Under the pieces are notes generated by a model that saw only the letters and a program-made list of their open reading frames with translations, had not been told where the DNA came from and searched no databases. Of a stretch of DNA of 64,000 bases, positions 1-10,700 are shown in pieces. This DNA comes from Papilionanthe hookeriana x Papilionanthe teres (taxonomy: Eukaryota; Streptophyta; Magnoliopsida; Asparagales; Orchidaceae), in NCBI GenBank assembly GCA_022702705.1, contig JAKZJZ010000071.1, positions 41,844 through 105,843 on the forward strand. Reading direction: 5' to 3'. Made by a program: the position numbers and the translations under genes. How positions within the stretch are numbered: the stretch's first letter is position 1; every line of letters starts with the position of its first letter.

Positions 1-914
1 ACATTTCTTAGAATTAAATAACTAAACCATAGGATTTCGAGGTAGCTTGCACTAGTGCGACATAAATCCTCGACTCTTCGTTAGGCATTTGCATTGCAAA
101 TTAAGCCCTAACCGGTCTTAGGATTCCGAGGTAGTCGTCAGATACGATATAAACCCTCGCATTTTCTAGGCTATTTGTTTGATTTTATCATACGAATATA
201 AGCCCTAATTAATTAAGATTGACGAAGATTGAAATACTAAATAAACATTAGGACTTTCCTAAATTCGAACCGAATGATAGGATAGTCGGGAAATTATCGA
301 AGTTCACTTCGAATCGGTGATTTCTCCTACCTTTCTTCCTTTGGATTCACAAAACAAAATGTTCCAAAAATTTGATCCATTCCACTATTGAAACTTCGAA
401 ATTCGATCTTTGAAAACCTTAAACTTTGAAATTCTTGAGAGCAGAATCATTGATTATTATCGAGAGTTTTCTTAGGTGATTCCCGTCACTTAAGATGTAA
501 TTAACTATAGGGGCTTGCCCTTATAGGGAATTTTAAAGAACCCGAGTAATATAAACCACTGTTTAATGTTTTCATATTAAGCGGGGGAAACTTGTCGGCT
601 TATAAAATTGGTTCGCGGACCAAACGGATGTCACAAATCTTCTAGTTTATTTAATCGAGCCCCACCATTGAGCGATTGTGTACATCCTTAGGGATAGATA
701 CACGGTTTGTGGTGTGGTATTCGTTTATATAAACTATTTGGGATGTGAGATCGGTTTGATTTCATATCTTAAAATTTTTCAAACTTAAAATTATTTTCAA
801 AATCAAATACTACTTTTCAATTTATTTATTTAAACTAAATTAAAAATTTGCCGACAACTTCTGTTAGGCGACCACTTTTCAAAATAAAACACACAACCTA
901 AAAATATGCCGACA
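1..914 (+). mobile_element. 3' end of a Tat/Ogre-like LTR (element D, truncated by window start)
   Basis: This stretch aligns, in the same orientation, with the last ~900 bp of the complete LTRs at 16183-23597 and 36266-43681. It ends with the family terminus GCCGACA at 908-914. The sequence then switches at once to reverse-oriented pol. An exact LTR end suggests a true insertion boundary, not a random break, so this is probably the 3' LTR of an element inserted into element C's pol. The 12-bp palindrome GTTTATATAAAC is at 723-734. Just upstream it reads GTGTGGTATTCG, as in element B's LTRs. The C and A LTRs carry a GTGCGGTGCTCG-like version, so D belongs to the younger subfamily. The 5-bp flank at 915-919 is ACGAG; its partner would lie outside the window. 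Confidence 0.85.
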
Positions 915-1275
915 ACGAGTCATCAAGTATTGCAATGGATTAAACTTCGAGATCAAGTTGACCTTATGAGAAAGCATGTAGTGCACGAGCTTTTGAGCGG
1001 CGAAGATCGGGGCCAAACAATGCTTTTCAATTGCGGGATACCTTACTTCCGTCGGAAGTAAACGACGGCTTAAGTAGTAAAGAGCATTTTCTTTACCCTC
1101 ATCATTGACACAGGCTAACGGGGCTCCGAGAGAAGTCGTCTAAAGCCGCGGTGTAAAGTATCGGCGGTCTACACGAGGCCTGGGGCTGCTAAGACGGGAG
1201 GTGTCATTAAATATCGTTTAATGTCTTCGAAGGCCTTCGACATTTCTCTTCCCAAATAAATTTGGCGTCCTTTTT
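915..1275 (-). pseudogene. pol: Element C first RNase H (gypsy-type, degenerate), cut by D
   Basis: On the minus strand this encodes the start of the RNase H that follows RT, including a PPVL-like segment and the KENALYYLS...RLLPTEVRYPAIEKH stretch typical of gypsy RT-RNase H. It continues to LISKFNPLQYLMTR and stops at 915, where the LTR of element D starts. Several frames are needed to read it. In Tat elements this RNase H usually lacks a full catalytic set because a second RNase H takes over. The same is seen in the fuller copies at about 30031-30530 and 48641-49170. Homology is clear; function is unlikely. Confidence 0.75.
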
Positions 1276-2030
1276 AACTAGTGCCGAGAAAGGTGACACC
1301 TACCCGACGGGTTTGAGATAAAGCGTCGAAGATATGCCGACTTCCCTTGAAAAGATCGTAGTTGTTTTAAGGTTTTGGGAGGCGGCATTTCTAAGATGGC
1401 TTTAATCTTCTCCGGATCGATTTCAATTCCACGATGTCGGACAACGAATCCTAAGAATTTCCCGGAGGTGACGCCGAAGGCGCATTTTAAGGGATTCATC
1501 TTAAGGTTAAATTGTCTTAATCGTTCGAAAACAATTCTCGAATCATACAGGTGGTTTTCCTTTACTTTGCTTTTGATGACGACATCGTCCACGTAGCACT
1601 CGACTTGATTGTGGATGAGATCATCAAAAATTCTTGTCATTGCTCTTTGGTAAGTTGCTCCTGCGTTCTTCGGTCCGAATGGCATCACCGTGTAGCAAAA
1701 TACTCCGATCGGCGTTACGAATGCTGTAAGCTTTTCATCTTACGGAGCCATTTTTATCCGGTTGTATCACGAAGATCCATCCATGAATGAGAATATTTCA
1801 TGTGTCGAAGCAATATCGATCATCGGTTACGGAATCGGTAGAGGAATTCATCTTTTGGACATGCCTTGTTTAAATCTCCGAAGTCCACACAAATTCCGAT
1901 CCGACCATTCTTCTTTACGGCGGCACTACGTTGGCTAGCCGAGTCGGGTATTGTTCTTCACGGACAAATTTAGCGTCTATTAGCTTTTTAACTTCGGCTA
2001 TGACTTGTTGTTCGATTTCCGGACGCATTC
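1276..2030 (-). pseudogene. pol: Element C reverse transcriptase
   Basis: This is the RNA-dependent DNA polymerase that copies the element RNA in virus-like particles. The longest open piece (1688 down to 1278) starts in the MMPFG...KNAGATYQRAM motif. The catalytic YVDD is at 1595-1584, followed by an NPLKCAFGV segment and the FLGF motif. N-terminal RT segments (AKFVREEQYPTRLANVVPV, DFPLPIPE-like, FMDGSSGYNQIKMA-like) are readable between 2030 and 1750, but in other frames. Compared with the open copy in element A (48043-48486) it carries several 1-base indels. Some may be sequence errors, because differences cluster at CAG/CTG or TG/CA sites. Confidence 0.85.
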
Positions 2031-2960
2031 TTACGGGACCTTGTACGACGGAGCAGTAGGATCCACTCCTAGCTTATGAGTGCAGACCTGCGGAGCTAAT
2101 CCCGGCATTTCATCGTAGCTCCAAGCAAAACAGTCTTTAAATTCCATTAACAATTTGATTATTTCTCCGGAGTCTTCTTTGTTGAGTAAGGAGCTAACAA
2201 AGGTAGGTCTAGGCTCTTCGCTAGTACCTAAGTTAACTTCCATTAACTCATCTATTGTGGATTTAATTTCTTCTTCGAATTCTGGTGGAGCGTCTCCAAT
2301 TTGTAAATCTTCGAGTTCGTCGGTAGTTTCCATGCAGTTTTCATTGGATTTGCAAGTGACAACCAAGCAAAATTCAGTATCGTCAACTGACCTCTCTGTG
2401 CCGAATCCGAGTCCATACTTTGAATTGGGAGGACGGCCGGAGTTATTCCATAACTTTTCAAAATGTTGTGATTGGCCTTTTGTCCATTGTCGAGGTAAGA
2501 AACCACGTTGAATTAAATTTTGAACACGGGGAGAGTACCACTCGAAAAGGTAATTCCATTAATTCGATGAAGTGACATCTTCGAATTGTACATTATTTTC
2601 GGTTTTGGAGGAAGAAGCACCACGGTAGAATTTGATCGGCTTTGCACCGTCACTACGTACCTCTTTGACCTCCATACCCTCGATCTTATTAGAATGGATC
2701 GGAGTTAGGGTCATAGTATGTACGTAGTGGTTAATCTTCTCGTACATTGATTTGTATTCTTCGTTCTTTTCATCTTCGAGAGAGATCTTGAATTGCGGCT
2801 TCTTCTGACTTATTGTCGCTGCTTCTTGTTTGATTTCTTTTTCCTCTTCAGAAGCTATCTTCCCAATCAACATTGATGGTTGGTTTCTTACGTCGATTGT
2901 CCTAGTGTCTCTACCACGGCCTCGTCCCCGGCCTCGACCTCGGATGCGAGTTGTGGAGAA
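2031..2960 (-). pseudogene. pol: Element C protease-RT linker with Arg/Gly-rich tract
   Basis: This is the polyprotein segment between protease and RT. From the minus-strand 5' side it holds an RGRGRGRGR tract (about 2950-2910), then an acidic/lysine-rich stretch with KISLEDEKNEEYKSMYEKIN (2873-2559). It ends with the pre-RT segment DELEDLQIGDAPPEFEEE...DCFAWSYDEMPGL (2366-2031), which in Tat elements sits just before the RT fingers. Open pieces of 111 and 104 codons are present in different frames. The same layout is seen in B (28258-29330) and A (46985-47957). Confidence 0.7.
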
Positions 2961-3053
2961 ACCTTCACCATCTCGCCGGAAGGGAGTGGTGAGTGAGCTG
3001 TTGGACTAGAACTTCGGGTTCTTCGTTGTCTCGAACTTTCTTTGCTTCATTTG

Positions 3054-3573
3054 TTACGGTATCTCCGGAGAAGATTGTTTTCTTTGGCGGTGCATAATAA
3101 GTTGCATCTTCATGGATTCCAATTTCATGTACGGAGAATGGTTGTAAGTCTCCTTTGATGCCTTGTTCCCCTCCATCGTAATATTTGATGCATCGATGTA
3201 GAGATGATGGTACCATCCTGTTTTCATGTATCCATGGTCGGCCCGATAGAGCGTTGAACGACGTTTCGAATCGATTATATGAAATTTTGCGATTGTCTTT
3301 GCTAAATCACCGGTCTTCATCGGTAGCGTTATTGACCCGAGGGCTCTTTCTCCTTTACGGTTGAATCCTCTTAATAACATTTTGTCGGCCTCGAGCTCGC
3401 GAGCATCGATTTCTAAGTATGCTTAGTGTTCGAAGACTCATTATATTGATTGATGCTCCTGGATCCACCAATACTGCGGAGAGCGTAAACTTCCCGATTG
3501 TAAGCTGAAATGTACAACGGTCGGTTGTGATCTGTCGTCCCAGTAGTAGGTCATTGTCCAGTGAAGGTGACAC
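3054..3573 (-). pseudogene. pol: Element C aspartic protease
   Basis: This is a retropepsin-like protease that would process Gag-Pol. The minus-strand open piece 3573-3355 contains GKFTLSAVLVDPGASINIM. The catalytic Asp lies in DPGAS at 3465-3451; plant Tat elements often use such D-x-G variants. The downstream half (MKTGDLAKTIAKFHIIDS and the following GRPWIH-like region) is in a second frame from 3380. One frameshift near 3400 separates the two. The upstream linker (YNVLAHLRKLPAKLSIYDALILSKEM, 3859-3551) precedes it as in other Tat elements. Confidence 0.8.
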
Positions 3574-4436
3574 CTCGTTGTTCCTTTAACGAGCAAACCT
3601 CATCTAAGGAATCTTCGGCCATTTGAGCTAAGCAAATTTCCGGATCAAGTAAGGCCTTGATCAGAGCTTCTCTCATCTCCTTTGATAAGATGAGAGCATC
3701 GTAGATGCTCAGTTTGGCCGGTAGTTTCCTAAGATGGGCTAGCACGTTGTAGTCCACTTTGTTTCCATGCGTCTCAGCTTCTTCTCGAATGGGTATGTTT
3801 TCTGCTGGGGTTGGTTCTTCTTGAACAACCACCTGCTTTCCTTTGTCTTTTGGACCCATTCTTGGAGGTAGAACTTTTCCACTTCTTAGGTTGACTTCTG
3901 TAATTTCTTCTGAATCTAGTGTTGAGTTTGTCGGTGTTTCCTCCGAATCGGAATGACTGGCTCTTACGGATTATCTTCAAAATGCGAAGGCTCTAACTCT
4001 ATCGTAACTGGAGCTCCTCGAAACTCACAGATAGATCCGTTGCTTGTTGAGCTCTCGTAGCCTCCTTGATGGATGCCTTCTTCGTCATTGTGATCGTCGA
4101 GATCATGTATGATTTGAGAATTGTTGTTGGTATCGAAATCGACGCCCGGATTGTCGCTAGTTACGTAATCGTTAGAAACAGTCAAAACGTAGCCAACGCC
4201 ATCACCCTTATCATTATATGATCCCACCGAAGTGAGCGGATAATCATACAAAATCGAGAGGTTCGAGGGATTTCTCCCCCGAATCGGAAACAACTATCCT
4301 AGGATAAGCGGCCCCTAGTCTAGCCTTAGGAATCTCGGTCCCCTCTTCTTCGTCGATTTTCTTCTTCTCTTCGATTTTCTTCTGTCGAGGTGGTTCCTCC
4401 ATCGCAAGTGATAGTACCGGCTTAACGGGTCTCGAA
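3574..4436 (-). pseudogene. gag: Element C gag-protease linker (acidic)
   Basis: Minus-strand polyprotein region between the gag knuckle and protease. It reads in pieces: an acidic Lys/Glu segment (KKIEEKKKIDEEEGTEIPKA, 4534-4244), an Asp/Asn-rich stretch (NNNSQIIHDLDDHNDEEG, 4293-3964), and a LRSGKVLPPRMGPKDKGK-like segment before the YNVLAHLRKLPA pre-protease motif. No enzymatic domain is visible. It is conserved in order and composition in B and A, so it is a genuine part of the polyprotein. Its role is unknown; flexible spacer or RNA/protein interaction is a guess. Confidence 0.65.
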
Positions 4437-5965
4437 CTACGAATTGAAGCTCGCACCGAAGCGGTTCGGATGTTGTCTAAAATCTTCTTCGAAGATCTCG
4501 TCCGAGGCGGTAGTCCATCCATCGTCGGTTGCATAGGGATCTATCGGAATGACGGGATCGGTTGAGATAACATTGACGGAACCTCCTTTACGGGGTTCCT
4601 TCATGTACTCCTTCGGGATTGTTATATTTCCTTTCCGAAGGTTGTCGTTGAGCCAACTTTTGAAGGTAATGCGATCTTCTATCTTGTGCCCGAGCATCCG
4701 ATGGTAGGGGCGAAAGTTGGGATCACCTTTCTTGTTGACTTCCTCTGGTCTTTTGGGCTCTGCGATTTGGAAATCCGGAGTTTTCATTAAGCTACGGAAC
4801 ATCTTTGGTGCTTGCTTCATTTTTGAACGGATATTCTGCTGCTCGAAGCTCCCTCGATGTACGTTGCGGACGAGACGGTTGTTCATACTTGCGGAGACGA
4901 TCGATAGTTGGACCGGGGTTCTTGGTAATTTTGTTGTGGTTCTTTGCGGCCGTTACGGTGGTATTTGCATCGGTTGTTTGCCTTTGTCAGCTGCTGCAAC
5001 GACCCCGGATTTCTTTTCGAAAGTCTTCACCGGCTTCGCTTGTCCGTCTTGTCGGCGAAACTTAATTGCTTCGCCTCTTCTTGCAAGCTTCCGGCCTTGC
5101 TTAACAACTTCTCAAAAGTCTTAATAGTGAATCCCTTGAGGAGAAGTGCTTATCGGGCCGTGAATGCTTTTAAGCGAGATGCCGATCGCATGTTGTTCTT
5201 GCGGTTGTGGTTCACACTTCATGCTTAAGTTTCTCCATCGAAGTATGTAATCCACCAAAGTTTCATTCGGCCTTTGTTTCTCTACCACTAAATCACCTAT
5301 AGTGATGTGGTGCTTGAGCTCCGACAAATCGCTTAATGAAGAGGCTCTCTAGCTGCGAGAATGTCTTTACGGATCCGTTGGGTAATTCGCATACCGGTCG
5401 AAGGCGATTCACGACGAGTCGCTAACGAGCTGTCGGAAGAGTAGCGCATCGCTCCCGCCGGCATTGCAACAAGCGGCACGAAAGTGTGCAACATGCTTGT
5501 CGGGGGTTCCCGGTTCCGTCGAAGGTCTTAAACGAGAGGTGGTACGAAGCCCTTCGGGTATTGGACGGCGTCGAATTCTTCGGGTAAGGTCTGCCCGTCC
5601 GAATAGATGTCCCGTTCTTCGATTGTGCTAGGGCTTCTCGCATCTGCTGTTCTACCAAGTTCTTGATATCCTTTTCGGGGATCATACTTTGTGTTGTATC
5701 CTTTTTCGAGCTGGTCATCCCAGTTGACGGATGTAATCTCCTTTCCTCCGTCTACGATGTGAATGACTTCTGGGGGTGTCTCTCTATGTGGTTGTACTTG
5801 ACTTTGGAGAGTGGCTAGAGCTACGGCCATCTCTTCCATCCTCTTCGCCATTTGAGCGATCGTGTCGTCCTTTTCCTGAAGCTGTCTCTTCATCAGTTCT
5901 GGCTCCTCTCTTTCTGCAGCTGCAGGAGCACCTTGAGAAGCTGATGAAGCTCGTGTCTCAACCAT
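4437..5965 (-). pseudogene. gag: Element C gag core with zinc-knuckle-like motif
   Basis: Gag is the capsid-forming structural protein. An ATG at 5965 opens MVETRASSASQGAPAAAE, followed by a short coiled-coil-like KDDTIAQMAKRMEEM segment and PEEFDAVQYPKGFVPPL. The last is the usual lead-in to the retrotransposon gag domain (KTFDGTGNPRQ...). The gag domain continues in other frames to about 5120. A C-x2-H-x4-H-x4-C-like motif lies at about 4711-4672, but here both outer cysteines read Arg (TGC changed to CGC), whereas element A keeps CPYHRMLGHKIEDC. Loss through TG-to-CG change matches the copy-wide error-like bias. Confidence 0.75.
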
Positions 5966-7226
5966 GTTGATTTATGCATATTCGTTGTCCATGAATTCCG
6001 ATGAGTCGATCTCATCTCCGAACTTTTCTTCTCTTTCTTTTGCCAACCGTCGGATGTCGGTTCTCGACTTTTCCATGGCATCTTCTAGCGGAGCTTTACG
6101 TGTATCTTTGTGGTTGTCATGCGATGGTTGCCGGGTCCTTTTTCACGAGTCCCCTTCATCGCGGTAGCACTTTCTTCGGATTCCGGCCTCTGGCGAGACT
6201 TTCTCTCTCGAGGCTGCTTGTTTCGATCTCAGTCGCCCGTAGTGGGACGCCGCACCATCCTTCTAGCGGCGAAGGTGCTATGACCGGATGGTGCATCGGC
6301 CGAATGCTTGGAAGGTGGTATCCTCCCTAGTCCGTAACCACGATACTACGACGGGCGGGCTAGCCTTCATTCTCTTGCTTGGCTTTTCTATCATGACGGC
6401 GGGTTCTACTCGGGGCCCAAGACGGGATTTGGCGGCACCCGTCCTATCCTTCGTAGAATTTCCGACACGGGGCGGTTTTCCTTCCTTGCTAGCTTTTCTA
6501 CCAAAGTTTGCGGTCGAGCAAACGGCGTAGTTCTGGTTCTTTTCTTGCGGCTATCGTTGTAGTATGCGGTACGTGGTAATGTGGCGACAATCTTTCGAAC
6601 ATTCTCTTCATCCTCTGCGGCGGAGAGGGGATGGAACACGCTTCCTCCCAAAAGTGGTATGTAGTCGAGGCGGTGGTGTATATTCGGACGGTGTATATTA
6701 CGCTCGGAATTTCCTCCAGGAAAGCAATCTCGGCGGCTACGGCTTCCACGGCGATCCTTCATTTCTATTTCTTCTTTGGGTCTTTGTCGGCGAAGGAATC
6801 TTCGAAGCTGGACCCGATTTCGAAGACGAAGGTCTTACGGGAAGATCCGTACCCTCCACGGTAACGGGTTTATCATAGTTACGGATTCCTTTCCCCTTTG
6901 ATTTGGCGAAGTCGGGGTAGGTGCGGAAACAACTAGACCGGTGGGGGTAGTGAGAACGGTCCTCCTGCGGACGGCGGTACTCCTCCTAGTCGGGACCCTT
7001 TGCGGGGAGGAAACTCTTGGGTCGACCTAAGGTTGAACTCGAGCGGTGGTTCCTCGGCTTCGGATACCTTGTTTGTCGGTGCGAAGAGGGAGACGTCGGT
7101 GACCTTGACGTTCGTGTTTTCGAACCCCTGTCCGAATCGGATGACCCCATTGTCGGGCGGTTCATCCTTATAGACGGCGAAGTCCGATCCGTTGGTGAAG
7201 GAGAAAATCGGTTTCGGGGCTTCCAT
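5966..7226 (-). pseudogene. Element C N-terminal gag extension or upstream ORF1
   Basis: Translation probably starts at the ATG at 7226 (MEAPKPIFSFTNGSDFAVYKD). An in-frame ATG also lies upstream at 7316, but homology with B and A starts near 7226. The region reads on through DYIPLLGGSVFHPLSAAEDEE and KLARKENRPVSEILRRIG to the gag start at 5965. In element A the last part is in the same frame as MVETRASS, so it could be an extension of gag. Alternatively it is a separate ORF upstream of gag, a hallmark described for Ogre elements. I recognise no domain in it. Several indels break the frame. Confidence 0.55.
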
Positions 7227-7749
7227 TTCTGCGAGGTAGATTACGGTTGTCGGTCTCGAGTTATGCTTCTTTTCTTCAGGACGAAAAGAAAGGAATTGAA
7301 AAGAGTCCGAACTCATTCTTTGTTCATGTATTTATAAAAAGAATCATTTGTTAAAAGAATCATTTATTAGAGGGTTTGTTTATTTAGAACGGAACGTTCA
7401 AAGGTGTAGAGAAGGTAAGGAATCCGATTCAGAGTTGGAAAGGAAAAGAAAGTCTTAAGCAAGACTTCTCGACTCGAAGGATCATTCCTAAACTAACACC
7501 TATTGGGGGTCCACCCCACCTCGAAATGAGGTAAAAGGATCTCGGAACCTCTCTGTTTAGGGGTGTCTAAACGGTGGCTCCTAAATCCGAGAGAATGTTG
7601 GCTATACTTGTTCAAGATAGAAATGAACATAGTATTCCAACGGAAAGAGGGGTAGTTTGATCCATTAGGGACATGGATACACTACCGATTTTTGAAAGCG
7701 GAATTATTTGATTATAATGGAGAGAGGAATCTTCCCAGTCATGGAAATC
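7227..7749 (-). other. Element C 5' UTR and degraded primer binding site
   Basis: Non-coding leader between LTR end (7750) and first ATG (7226). Just inside the LTR the minus strand reads GATTTCCATGACTGGGAAG, a degraded counterpart of the primer site in B at about 23602-23621. The plus strand at 7496-7513 reads ACACCTATTGGGGGTCCA. This is the same 18 bases that sit at the 3' polypurine tract (36246-36263) but in inverted orientation relative to the element. Confidence 0.6.
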
Positions 7750-10700
7750 TGTCGGCTTATTTTAGGTCGTGTTTATTTTGAAAGTCGCTGAATTGTCGGC
7801 GAATTTTTAATTTAATTAAAATAAATAATTTGAAAAGTAGTATTTGATTTTGAAAATAATTTTAAATTTGAAGGTTTTAAGATATGAGATTAAACCGATC
7901 TCACATCCCAAATAGTTTATATAAACGAGCATCGCACCACAAACCGTGTACACTATCCCTAAGGATAGACACACTGCTTGATGGTGGGGCTTGATTAAAT
8001 AAACTAGAAGATTAGTGACATCCGTTTGGTCCGCGAACCAATTTTATAAGCCGACAAGTTTCCCTGCTTAATATGAAAACATTAAACGGGGTTTATATTA
8101 CACAGGTTCTTTAAAATTCCCTATAAGGGCAAGCCCACTATAGTTAATTACATCTTAAGTGACGGGAATCACCTAAGAAAACTCTCGATAATAATCAATG
8201 ATTCTGCTCTCAAGAATTTGAAAGTTTAAGGTTTTCGAAGATTGAATTTTGGAGTTTCGATAGGGAATGGATCAAATTTTGGAACATTTTGTTTTGTGAA
8301 TCCAAAGGAAGAAAGGTAGGAGAAATCACCGATTCGAAGTGAACTTCGATAATTTCCCGACTATCCTATCGTTTGGCTTGAATTTAGGAAAGTCCTAATG
8401 TTTATTTAGATATTTCGATCTTGTCGATTTTAATTAATTAGGGCTTATATTTGTATGATAAAATCAAACAAATAGCTAGAAAATGTGAGGGTTTATTGTC
8501 GTATCGGACGACTACCTCGGAATCTAAGACCAGGTTAGGGCTTAATTTGCAATGCAAATGCCTAACGAAGAGTTGAGGATTTATGTTGCACTAGGCGAAG
8601 CTACCTCGAAATCCTATGGCTTTGTTGTTTTAATTCTAAGAAGAGTTTCTGCTGAAGTAGACTCGAGTTTCTGCGATGACGATGGTCGTCTTGCCCACCA
8701 TGCTCCGAGCTCCTTGTTGTTGCGAGAGGTTTAGTTTTAGAAATCATAAATCGGGGGATGAGAAAAGTGTTTTGGTTTAGAGAGAGTCTTAATTTCCAAG
8801 TGTTTTTGTATTTTGATTAAAACAAATCTTAAAGTTGATTATAACGACACCGGTTAAGATCCCACGGTTCCATCCTTCCGGCATCATTATTTTTATCGGA
8901 TTCACTTAGTCCGGATGAATTTGCTAAACTCAGCTGAATGAGTTCCACACTTTCATTTAGACCGTGGGAAATCCCGTTAGCAACACGTAGGTTACATCAT
9001 CCGAGGTATTCCCGATCATCCAACGGGACGTTTTAATTTAGTTGCAATTGTAGTTTTGTGTTACGTTTGTGATTAAATTTTGAGTTGTTTTATATTTTGA
9101 AATGTTGTGGCGGTGAATTTTATCTTGCAATGACTTTTAATTTAGTTTTGGTTTCAGTTTTAGGGAGCTATCCTAAAGGTGTGAGTTTTCATGCAACAGT
9201 TGTTTTATCATGCGAAAAAATAAACGCAATTGCAATAAAGTAAATTGCAATAATGTAAATTGCAAGAAAGTAAATTGCAATAAAATAAAAGCGTACTGGA
9301 GGGTCTTCCCGTCATCCCAAGTTGCACTTAAAACACAATTAGAATATTTAAGCAAGTTCCTAGGTAAAGCTAAGGGAAAGGTTATGGTTTTCTACCAAAT
9401 TCTAATCCTATGGCTAGTCATCTCCTATGACGTCTAGGTTCTTTGTGTTTTGGTTTAAGGACGATTTTCTTCATCAAAGAACAATTAAGTTCGATTGTTC
9501 TTATAAATATCCTATCATATTGAGGAAGTGCTTAAGAAGAATCTTAAACATCTTTTCAATATTTCTAGGATTGTTTTAAGTTCAAATGAATTTAATTATA
9601 TAAATGAATTCGATCGTCCGAGGATTTCAAGTTTTGTTAACTTGCTCGGTGAACTAGGACATTTGAATATCCTATGAGTGAAGTGACACTTCATTTAATG
9701 TTTTATTTAGGAGTTATAATAACTAAAGCTTTCGAGGGTAAGTTAGTATTGAAATGATTTGGTTTAAGTTAAAGAGTTTAAATTTGGAATAGTGTTGAGT
9801 TGTTTTATATTTAATTTCTTTTATGTCTTAGGTGATGTTATATTTAATTTAACTTAATTTAATTGAGTTTTAATTTAGTTTAACATAGTTCAATTTAATT
9901 TGACTTGGTGTTTAATTAATTTGATTTGATTTAACTTTAATTTAATTATTTAATTTAATTTAATTTAATTTTAATTATTTAATTTAATTTAATTTAATTG
10001 TTTAATTTAATTTAATTTAATTTTAATTTAATTTAATTTAATTGTTTGATTTAATTTAATTTAATTTTAATTAATTTAATTTAATTGTTTAATTATTTAA
10101 TTTAATTTAATTATTTAATTTAATTTAATTTTAATTAATTTAATTTAATTGTTTAATTTAATTTAATTTAATTATTAAATTTAATTTAATTTAATTTTTA
10201 AATTTAATCTTAATTTAATTTATCTTTAATTTACTTTATTTTTAATTTTAATTGAAATTAAGTCTTTTAATATTTTAAATTTGAGTTATCATTTTAATTA
10301 AAAATTGAGTATTAGTTGATATAATTAATTTAGGGATTTTTTAAATTAAAGAATAAATCTCTTCCTAATAAAGATCCCTTATTTTAATAATTCGATTTTA
10401 TTATTCTTCCAAATTTAATCTATTATTTAATTAAAGTTTAATCATTTTAAAATTATTTAATGGGTTTCTACCCTTTAATTATTTAAATTTCAATCATCCA
10501 AATCAGATTAGGATCAAATATTTTACTTGTTGATTTTTTATTAAACCTAAAGTTTTAATTAAGGATTAAAGATTTTAATTACCATTTTACCCTTTAAGCT
10601 TAATAATTTCATAACTCACTAAATTGAACTCAAATGAACTTGAAATTTTTATGTGACTTTACTCATATGTCAATAAAGACATGAGAGGAGAAAATGTGAT

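Noticed and set aside
1..914. 5' LTR of element A
   Set aside because: Its diagnostic variants match B's LTRs and not A's 3' LTR, and the adjoining sequence is antisense pol of C, not A's 5' UTR.
6001..7337. Plus-strand ORFs of 80-109 codons in the C gag-extension region
   Set aside because: Antisense shadows of the minus-strand gag extension, whose protein is supported by homology with B and A.
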